Shown: positions 58,173-64,000 of the stretch, in pieces
How positions within the stretch are numbered: the stretch's first letter is position 1
How the letters are laid out: each line of letters begins with the position of its first letter
Assembly (NCBI RefSeq): GCF_043555885.1
Contig: NZ_JBIGHX010000010.1
Span: 186,001 to 250,000, forward strand
Length of the DNA: 64,000 bases
Reading direction: 5' to 3'
Source of the DNA: Pelomonas lactea
Lineage (GTDB): Bacteria > Pseudomonadota > Gammaproteobacteria > Burkholderiales > Burkholderiaceae_C
Notes under the pieces: generated by a model
Told to the model about the DNA's origin: nothing
What the model saw: the letters and a program-made list of their open reading frames with translations, nothing else
Databases searched by the model: none
Program-made: the position numbers and the translations under genes

Positions 58173-59063
58173 TCAGGAGTTCACGTCGGTCAAGGTGATT
58201 TCGTAACCCCTGGTTTCGGGGTCGCCCTGGCGCAGCCGCACGGGCCAGTGGCCGCGTGCCGGGTCCAGCCAGAGTTCAACGCCGGGGTCGTGCGGCCCCA
58301 GCGGCAGCCGGCGCAGATGCAGCGTGCCGGCGTCGGCTGGCTCGGCGTCCACCGCCTCGAAGGTCCACTCGCGCAGCTCGCCGCGCAGCCCCGCCACCCA
58401 GACGCGCCAGCGGCCGCCGGGCGTCGGCGCGGCCTGCACCAGCGCGGCTAGCTGCAGCCACCAGGACAGCCGGTCCTGCGTGCCCTCGGGCAGCTCGTGC
58501 TGCACCGGGCTGGCGGAGAAGCTGATGCGCCGGTCCTCCGCGTCGAAGTTGACGGCCTGGCGGTCTTGGCCGCCGCGTTGCAGCGCGAAGCGCTCGGGCG
58601 CCAGGCCGGCGCTGCCGGTGCGGCCCAGGCTCTCCAGCGCCGGCAGCGCGCGCTCGCCGATGCGCCGTGTCAGGCGCAGGCTGTAGCGGCCGTCGGGCTG
58701 GGGCTGCCAGTCCAGCAGCGCTTCGCCGTCCTGCCCGCCCTGGCGCAGCCGGTAGCGCCAGGCTGCCGGGCCGGCCAGGCGCAGCAGCGGCGTGTCCGGC
58801 GCCGTCGCAGGGGCATCGACGGCGGGCGCCGGGGGCTGTTCGCTCGGCCGCGTCGAGCGCGCCGTGGGCAGGGGCAGGGCAGGCGGCGCGGGTTCTGGCA
58901 GCGCCACGGGCAGCGTGGGTGGCAGCAGCGCGACGCTGACGGCCCGTGCCGGCCGCGCCGCGTCCTCACGCACACGCCCGCCGCCCAGCAGCGCCGCGTG
59001 GGCGATTAGGCTGGCCGCCAGCGCGAGCCAGGCGGCGCGGGGCAGGGCAGGGCGGTCGCGCAT
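58173..59063 (-). CDS. DUF3108 family exported protein
   Basis: A 296-residue protein. One N-terminal hydrophobic segment (ALPRAAWLALAASLIAHAALLGGG) is followed by a long Pro/Ala-rich linker (residues 45-90). The DUF3108 beta-rich domain follows: WRYRLRQGGQDGEALLDWQPQPDGRYSLRL, QDRLSWWLQLAALVQA, and VELWLDPARGHWPVRLRQGDPETRGYEITL. The family is periplasmic or lipid-associated with unknown function. The linker resembles TonB/TolA-type spanning regions. Divergent from the FAH-like gene with only 32 bp between starts. Confidence 0.85.
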   Translation of the reverse strand: MRDRPALPRAAWLALAASLIAHAALLGGGRVREDAARPARAVSVALLPPTLPVALPEPAPPALPLPTARSTRPSEQPPAPAVDAPATAPDTPLLRLAGPAAWRYRLRQGGQDGEALLDWQPQPDGRYSLRLTRRIGERALPALESLGRTGSAGLAPERFALQRGGQDRQAVNFDAEDRRISFSASPVQHELPEGTQDRLSWWLQLAALVQAAPTPGGRWRVWVAGLRGELREWTFEAVDAEPADAGTLHLRRLPLGPHDPGVELWLDPARGHWPVRLRQGDPETRGYEITLTDVNS

Positions 59064-59095
59064 CGCACAATGCTGCCACCACCCATGAGATCCCC

Positions 59096-59875
59096 ATGAA
59101 ACTCGCCAGCTACGCCGACGGCTCGCGCGACGGCCACCTCGTCGTCGTCTCGCGCGACCTGACCCAGGCTCACTACGCCACCGGCATCGCCACTCGCCTG
59201 CAGCAGGTGCTCGACGACTGGGGCTTCCTCGCGCCGCAGCTGGAAGACCTGGCCGTGCAGCTCAACCACGGCAAGCTGCGCCACGCTTTCCCGTTCGACC
59301 CCGACAAATGCCTGGCGCCGCTGCCGCGCGCCAGCGGCTGGGCCGTCGTCGGCGCGGACGGTGCCGTGCGCCGCGATGCCGGCCAGTTCGCCGCCGCGCA
59401 CCAGCCGCTGCGCGCGCCGGCCCACGGCGAGGTGGCGCTGGCCGCCGTCACTGGCGACCTTGGTGCCGCCAGCGACACGGCCGCGGCGCTGGACGCGCTG
59501 CGCCTGCTGACCCTCGTCGTGGACTGGCGCCTGGATGACGAACTGATTGCCACGCAGGCCGCGCCGCTGGCGGTCACGCCCGATGAACTCGGCAGCGCCT
59601 GGCGCAACGGCCGCGTGCAGGCCTGCCTGCACCTGCTGCACAACGGCAGCAAGCAACCCGTCCGCGACATCGACGCCCACCCGGGCGCCGCGCTGGCCCG
59701 CGTGGCCCGGCTGCGGGCGCTGCGGGCCGGGCAGGTCGTCGGTGCGGCGCTAGGCTCGCTGGAGCAGGCGCTCGCCGCCGGCGACAGCCTGCTGCTGGAC
59801 CTCAAGACCGCCGAGGGCAGCAGCCTCTTCGGCGCCATCGACCTCGACATCGCCCCCCCGGACCTCACCCCATGA
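59096..59875 (+). CDS. degenerate fumarylacetoacetate hydrolase-fold protein
   Basis: A 259-residue protein clearly related to long FAH-family hydrolases (usually about 330): MKLASYADGSRDGHLVVVSRDL, THYATGIATRLQQVLDDWGFLAPQL-like and VTPDELGSAWRNGRV blocks align. However, the substrate loop with the G-S-D-D-F region is missing. The metal-binding E-x-E (FEAEVAVVTGD in family members) is reduced to GEVALAAVTGD, and the tail is shortened. I therefore predict loss of hydrolase activity or a changed role. The frame is intact, so it is not a simple pseudogene. It is translationally coupled to the nucleoside hydrolase (ATGA at 59872-59875). Confidence 0.72.
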   Translation: MKLASYADGSRDGHLVVVSRDLTQAHYATGIATRLQQVLDDWGFLAPQLEDLAVQLNHGKLRHAFPFDPDKCLAPLPRASGWAVVGADGAVRRDAGQFAAAHQPLRAPAHGEVALAAVTGDLGAASDTAAALDALRLLTLVVDWRLDDELIATQAAPLAVTPDELGSAWRNGRVQACLHLLHNGSKQPVRDIDAHPGAALARVARLRALRAGQVVGAALGSLEQALAAGDSLLLDLKTAEGSSLFGAIDLDIAPPDLTP

Positions 59876-60813
59876 ACCGCCTGCCCATCATCATCGACAC
59901 CGACCCCGGGCAGGACGACGCCGTCGCGCTGCTGCTGGCCGCCGCCTCGCCCGAACTGGAACTGCTCGGCGTGACGACGGTGGCCGGCAACGTGCCGCTG
60001 GCGCTGACGACGCTGAACGCGCGCAAGGTGCTGGAGCTGGCCGGCCGCACGGACGTGCCCGTCTGCGCCGGCGCCGACCGGCCGCTGGACGTGCCGCTGG
60101 TGACCGCCGAGCACGTGCACGGCGACACCGGCCTGAACGGCGTGGACCTGCCCGAGCCCGTGCTGCCGGTCGATGCCCGCCACGCGGTCGACTTCATCGT
60201 CCAGACGCTGCGCGAGCGCGAGGCCGGCACCGTCACGCTGTGCCCGCTGGGCCCGCTGACCAACATCGCGCTGGCGCTGCGCCAGGCGCCCGACATCGCC
60301 ACGCGCATCCGCCGCATCGTGCTGATGGGCGGCGGCTTCTTCGAGGGCGGCAACGTGACGCCGGCGGCCGAGTTCAACATCTACGTCGACCCGCAGGCGG
60401 CGCACGAGGTGTTCACCAGCGGCGTGCCCATCACGATGGCGCCGCTGGACGTCACGCACGAGGTACTCACCGCCGCCAATCGCATCGACGCCATCCGCGC
60501 GCTGCCCAACCGCGTGGGCGCCGTAGTGGCGGCCTGGATGGAGTTCTTCGAGCGCTACGACGAGGAAAAGTACGGCCAGGACGGCGGCCCGCTGCACGAC
60601 CCCTGCGTCATTGCCTGGCTGCTGAAGCCCGACCTCTTCACCGGGCGCAACTGCAATGTGCGCATCGAGACGCAGAGCGAGCTGACGCGCGGCATGACCG
60701 TCATCGACTGGTGGGCCGTCACCGGCCTGCCGGCCAACGCCCAGGTGCTGCGGCACGCGGACGCGGACGGCTTCTTCGCGCTGCTGACGCAGCGGCTGGC
60801 GCGGCTCGGCTGA
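59872..60813 (+). CDS. nucleoside hydrolase (IU-NH family)
   Basis: A 313-residue Ca2+-dependent nucleosidase. The signature DTDPGQDDAVALLLA (residues 9-23) carries the Ca-binding Asp cluster. TTVAGNVPLALTTLNARKVLE, VTLCPLGPLTNIALAL, VLMGGGFFEGGNVTPAAEFNIYVDPQAA and HDPCVIAWLL with the catalytic His follow. It frees bases from ribonucleosides for salvage. RihA/RihB/Iunh subtypes cannot be separated here. It might act after phosphatases in RNA turnover, parallel to the psu genes at 2.7 kb. It is coupled to the degenerate FAH gene. Confidence 0.93.
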   Translation: MNRLPIIIDTDPGQDDAVALLLAAASPELELLGVTTVAGNVPLALTTLNARKVLELAGRTDVPVCAGADRPLDVPLVTAEHVHGDTGLNGVDLPEPVLPVDARHAVDFIVQTLREREAGTVTLCPLGPLTNIALALRQAPDIATRIRRIVLMGGGFFEGGNVTPAAEFNIYVDPQAAHEVFTSGVPITMAPLDVTHEVLTAANRIDAIRALPNRVGAVVAAWMEFFERYDEEKYGQDGGPLHDPCVIAWLLKPDLFTGRNCNVRIETQSELTRGMTVIDWWAVTGLPANAQVLRHADADGFFALLTQRLARLG

Positions 60814-60911
60814 GCTTTCGGGCCGGGCGCCGGGCCGCTACCCAGCCGGCCCCTCCGGGAACCGACCAGGCCCGCCCGCGTTCAGCGCGGCGGGACGGGC
60901 GAGGGGCTCAC
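60814..60911 (-). repeat. intergenic palindromic repeat, copy D (reverse orientation)
   Basis: Between convergent genes. The 30-nt block 60819-60848 matches the reverse complement of the block in copies A and B with a few changes. CCCCTCCGGG follows. The segment near 60878-60911 (CCGCGTTCAGCG ... GAGGGGCTCA) matches the reverse complement of the start of copy A. Orientation is opposite to A and B. Confidence 0.6.
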
Positions 60912-63610
60912 AGTCCTTTGGTCACCAGCCGGAACTCCGGCTCCTCGGGGTGCGGCTTGATCGTGAAGCCCAGCCCGCGCATCAGCTTCAGCATGTCGGC
61001 GTTGTTCGTCAGCACCAGGCCTTCGATGTCGCTCAGGCCCTTCTCGCGGGCCGCGTCGGTGATGCCTTCCATCAGCCGCGAGCCCAGGCCCTTGCCGCCG
61101 AAGTCGTCGGCCACCAGCAGGCTGAACTCGCAGCTGGTCTGGTCGGGGTTGGTGATGATGCGGCTGACGCCGACGATGCGCTCGCGCTCGTCGAAGCCGC
61201 CGTCGTCGCGCGCGGTGCGCTCGCAGTAGACGGCCACCAGCGCCATCTCGCGGTCGTAGTCGATCAGCGTCAGCCGCGCCAGCAGCCCAGGCGGCAGTTC
61301 CTGGATGGCGCTGGCGAAGCGGAAGTAGCGGCTCTCGGGCTTCAGCCCGCGCACCAGGTCCTGCAGCATCTGCGCGTCGTCCGGGCGCACGGGGCGCACC
61401 GTCACCTCGCCACCGCCGGCCAGCGGCCAGACCTGCTCGAAGCGCGCCGGGTAGGGCAGGATGGCCAGGTGCGGGTAGTCGAAGGCACGCGGAACACCGG
61501 TCTGCGGGCCGGGCTGCAGCACGATGCGGGCGTCCACCGCCACGGCGCCGTGCTCGTCGACGATGAGCGGGTTGATGTCCATCTCGCGCAGCTGCGGGAA
61601 CTCGCACACCATCTCGCTGACGCGCAGCAGCACGCGCTCGAGCGCCTCCAGGTCGGCCGGCGCGCCGCCGCCGCGGCCCTCGGCCAGCGTCTCGGACACG
61701 CGCGCCCGCTCGACCAGACGGCGGGCCAGGAACTGGTTCAGCGGCGGCAGCTCCATCGCCCGGTCAGCGATGAGCTCGATCATCGTGCCGCCGGCACCGA
61801 AGACGATGGCGGGGCCCAGCGCCTCGTCCGTCACCAGGCCCACGCAGACTTCCTGGCCGCCGCGGCCCCGGTGGGCGCGGGCCATCTTCTGCACCGTCAC
61901 GCCGTTGATGCGCGCCTGCGGCTGCAGGCGCTTCACGCGGGCCACCATCTCGTTGTAGGTGTCGCGCGCAGCCGCGCCGCTCTGGATGTTCAGCGCCACG
62001 CCCTGCACGTCGCTCTTGTGCGCGATGTCGGGTGAGTCGATCTTCAGCGCGACGGGGAAACCCATCTGCGTGGCCAGCATCATGGCCTCGTTGGCGCTGC
62101 GGGCCAGCACGGTTTGCGTGACCGGGATGTGGAAGGCCGCCAGCAGCGCCTTGCTTTCCATCTCGGTCAGCGTGCGGCGGCGCTCGGCCAGCACGCTCTC
62201 GATGAGCAGCCGCGCGGCCTCCACGTCCGGCTGCGCGAGGCTGGACATGGGCGGCGGCGTCTGCAGCAGCAGCTGCTGGTTGGCGTAGAAGCTCGCGATG
62301 TTGCCGAAGGCGCCGACGGCGGCCTCGGGCGTGCGGAAATTGGCGATGGCCGCGTCGTTCAGCACGCGACGTGCCTCCAGCACGGAGGCGTCTCCCATCC
62401 AGCAGCCCAGCAGCGGCTTCGCCGTGGCGGCCTTCGCGGCAGCGACGGCGCGGGCCGTCTCCGTCGCCTCGGAACCGATCTGCGGTGCGTAGACCACCAG
62501 CAGCCCGTCCACCGCCGGGTCCTGCGCAGCGGCCTCCACCGCGGCGCGGAAGTGCTCCGGCGTGGCGGCGGCGGAGAGGTCGATGAGGTCGGCCAGCGAC
62601 GCCAGGTCGGCCAGCTTCGGTGCCAGCGCGCGGGCGGTGTCCGGCGACAGCTTGGCCAGCTGCAGGCCGATCTCGCTGACCCAGTCGGCTGCCAGCACGC
62701 CGGGGCCGCCGCCGTTGGTGATGATGGCCAGCCGCTTGCCCACCGGGCGGTAGCGCGCGGCCAGGCATTTGGCGGCCGAGAACAGCTCGACGAAGCTGCG
62801 CACCCGCACCGCGCCGGCGCGGCGCAGCGCGGCGTCGAACACGTCGTCGCTGCCGACGATGGCGCGGCTGTGCGTCAGTGCCGCCTCGTTGCCCGCGCTG
62901 CGGCGGCCGGCCTTCAGCACGACGACCGGCTTGGCATGCGCGGCCGAGCGCAGCGCGCTCATGAAGCGGCGCGCGCTGGAGATGCCCTCCAGGTAGACGA
63001 CGATGCTCTGCGTGCGCGTGTCGGCGGCGAGGAAGTCCAGCACCTGCGCCAGGTCCACCGCGGCGTTCGGCCCCAGCGACACGACCTGGCTGAAGCCCAC
63101 GCCGTTCTGCCGCGCCCAGTCCAGCATGGCCGAGGTCAGCGCGCCGGACTGCGACACCAGCGCCAGCGACCCCTCGGCGGCCAGCGGCCCGGCGGCACTG
63201 GCGTTGAGGTTGAGATGCGGGCGCTGGAAGCCCAGGCAGTTGGGGCCCAGCAGGTGCACGCCCTCGCGGCGGGCGATGCGCTTGAGCTGCGCGGCCTGCT
63301 CGGGCGCGATGCCGTCGCTGACGATCAGCGCCGAGCGGCAGGCGATGCGCCCGGCCACTTCCAGCGACGCGGCGATCTCGTCGGCCGGCAGCGCGATGAC
63401 GGCCAGGTCGGCCCGCGAGCGCGCCAGTTCGCCCAGCGTGCCGGTGGTGTCGCCATGCAGGAACTGCGGCGGGTGCGGCCCCGGCGCGGCGGCCAGCGCG
63501 GCACGCAGCACGCGGGCCTGGCGGGTCTGGCGCTCGGGCTCATCCGGCGGGCCGGCGAACACCACGACCGAACGGGGCATGAACAGCGGGGTCAGGAAAT
63601 GGTCGTCCAT
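60908..63610 (-). CDS. Pat-type protein lysine acetyltransferase (acyl-CoA synthetase-like + GNAT)
   Basis: A 900-residue fusion. A CoA-binding Rossmann domain (about 1-130, LLGPNCLGFQRP) is followed by succinyl-CoA-ligase-like domains (about 145-440, LVSQSGALTSAMLDWA). The motif ALTHSRAIVGSDDVFDAA retains a His where ADP-forming synthetases carry the catalytic one. An ATP-grasp-like region (about 470-690, FPVALKIDSPDIAHKSDVQGV, VFGAGGTMIEL) precedes a C-terminal GNAT (about 725-895, FSLLVADDFGGKGLGSRLMEG). Pat/YfiQ proteins acetylate acetyl-CoA synthetase and other enzymes. Start 63610: TAGAGT lies 7 nt upstream; the frame further up lacks coding signal. Confidence 0.9.
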   Translation of the reverse strand: MDDHFLTPLFMPRSVVVFAGPPDEPERQTRQARVLRAALAAAPGPHPPQFLHGDTTGTLGELARSRADLAVIALPADEIAASLEVAGRIACRSALIVSDGIAPEQAAQLKRIARREGVHLLGPNCLGFQRPHLNLNASAAGPLAAEGSLALVSQSGALTSAMLDWARQNGVGFSQVVSLGPNAAVDLAQVLDFLAADTRTQSIVVYLEGISSARRFMSALRSAAHAKPVVVLKAGRRSAGNEAALTHSRAIVGSDDVFDAALRRAGAVRVRSFVELFSAAKCLAARYRPVGKRLAIITNGGGPGVLAADWVSEIGLQLAKLSPDTARALAPKLADLASLADLIDLSAAATPEHFRAAVEAAAQDPAVDGLLVVYAPQIGSEATETARAVAAAKAATAKPLLGCWMGDASVLEARRVLNDAAIANFRTPEAAVGAFGNIASFYANQQLLLQTPPPMSSLAQPDVEAARLLIESVLAERRRTLTEMESKALLAAFHIPVTQTVLARSANEAMMLATQMGFPVALKIDSPDIAHKSDVQGVALNIQSGAAARDTYNEMVARVKRLQPQARINGVTVQKMARAHRGRGGQEVCVGLVTDEALGPAIVFGAGGTMIELIADRAMELPPLNQFLARRLVERARVSETLAEGRGGGAPADLEALERVLLRVSEMVCEFPQLREMDINPLIVDEHGAVAVDARIVLQPGPQTGVPRAFDYPHLAILPYPARFEQVWPLAGGGEVTVRPVRPDDAQMLQDLVRGLKPESRYFRFASAIQELPPGLLARLTLIDYDREMALVAVYCERTARDDGGFDERERIVGVSRIITNPDQTSCEFSLLVADDFGGKGLGSRLMEGITDAAREKGLSDIEGLVLTNNADMLKLMRGLGFTIKPHPEEPEFRLVTKGL

Positions 63611-63617
63611 TCGGGGA

Positions 63618-63623
63618 ACTCTA
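63618..63623 (-). promoter_or_regulatory. -10 box TAGAGT of the Pat gene, leaderless
   Basis: Reverse-strand TAGAGT is followed by 7 nt and the ATG at 63610, with no Shine-Dalgarno. The 63624-63890 stretch toward the next gene holds no other gene I can support. Confidence 0.45.
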
Positions 63624-63890
63624 GTCGGCGCTGATCGACAGCTGCACGGGGCCGCGGCAGGGCACGGCCCCGGCCGCCATCCTAGGCAGCCGTGCTGACG
63701 CCGCGTTGACCCAGGGCAAGTGGCGCATCGTTCCTGCGCGCTGTGGGGCTTCGTCCTCGTCATTCATGGCTGTGACGGCAGGTCGACCGGCGCATGGACC
63801 ACGCCGGGCGTGGCCTGCCGCGCGTCGCGGCCTGAGGCGGGCCCGGCCGTGAGGTGGGAAGATCGTGTTCCCGCTGCACCGGAGCCCGCC

Positions 63891-64000
63891 ATGTCACGCC
63901 GTCGTCTCGTCATCGCCTGCGCCCCCGCGCTGCTGCTGCGCCCCGCCTGGGCACTGAACCTGTCCGAGGGTGATGCCAATGCCGGCATCCGCACCGCGCT
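63891..64000 (+). CDS. DUF4197 family exported protein (partial, 5' end)
   Basis: The last 110 nt encode MSRRRLVIACAPALLLRPAW, a short signal peptide, then ALNLSEGDANAGIRTA, the start of a DUF4197-type protein (lipid- or membrane-associated helical family, normally about 220-240 residues). GGAG (63881-63884) lies 6 nt before the ATG. The gene runs off the window, so the family call rests on 36 residues. Confidence 0.6.
   Translation, partial: MSRRRLVIACAPALLLRPAWALNLSEGDANAGIRTA

Overview
The window is very GC-rich (roughly 70 percent by eye) with strong G/C third-position bias. It looks like a betaproteobacterial chromosome, order Burkholderiales, probably the Roseateles/Mitsuaria/Rubrivivax group. 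Pointers are the DUF3567 and DUF3108 proteins, apaG followed by a Gcr-type 'site-specific recombinase', a single-chain indolepyruvate ferredoxin oxidoreductase and start sites typical of that group. I see no rRNA, tRNA, CRISPR array, transposase or prophage. Genus-level placement is an inference.

Layout. 1-10.9 kb: phosphoglycolate phosphatase and AlaC-type aminotransferase; an alpha/beta hydrolase with pseudouridine kinase and glycosidase (psuK-psuG); an RND efflux pair; a low-molecular-weight tyrosine phosphatase, rpe and a TetR regulator. 11-21 kb: two FAS1-domain exported proteins, tag, a periplasmic binding protein, apaG, gcr, a 36-residue membrane protein, mltA, DUF427, a small cytochrome c, a lower-GC pair of unknown genes and a flavoprotein. 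21-32.3 kb: small basic protein, MCP/HAMP/degenerate-GGDEF/EAL protein behind methylglyoxal synthase, a very large membrane-embedded patatin-like lipase, PEP-mutase-family enzyme, EamA exporter and two active-looking diguanylate cyclases. This is a c-di-GMP-rich stretch. 32.3-43.6 kb: AsnC/Lrp regulator divergent from the fused indolepyruvate oxidoreductase, DMT exporter, cytochrome b561 with two YceI proteins, then a 268-bp nested inverted-repeat element directly in front of a LytS/LytTR-type two-component operon, and a BASS-type transporter. 43.7-50 kb: a small secreted protein and a tightly coupled four-gene operon (binding protein, binding protein fused to VWA, two-TM helical protein, TelA), then fpr. 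50-64 kb: Ig-repeat/propeller lipoprotein; SoxR divergent from a questin-oxidase-like gene with a readable soxbox; XRE-cupin regulator with two tandem operators and a GNAT; a double-AAA ATPase; DUF3567; DUF3108; a degenerate FAH-fold protein coupled to a nucleoside hydrolase; a Pat-type acetyltransferase; and the start of a DUF4197 gene.

Three non-coding themes stand out. (1) Many genes have a -10-like hexamer (TAGAAT, TAGAGT, TAGGCT, TATGCT) 6-7 nt before the ATG, with no Shine-Dalgarno sequence, which implies leaderless mRNAs. (2) A modular palindromic intergenic repeat occurs four times, three of them between convergent genes. (3) The nested inverted repeat at 39559-39826 is not explained by any gene. 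The best candidate for an undescribed protein system is the 44377-48993 operon, which links periplasmic binding proteins and a VWA domain to TelA, a family otherwise known from tellurite/toxic-anion stress loci.
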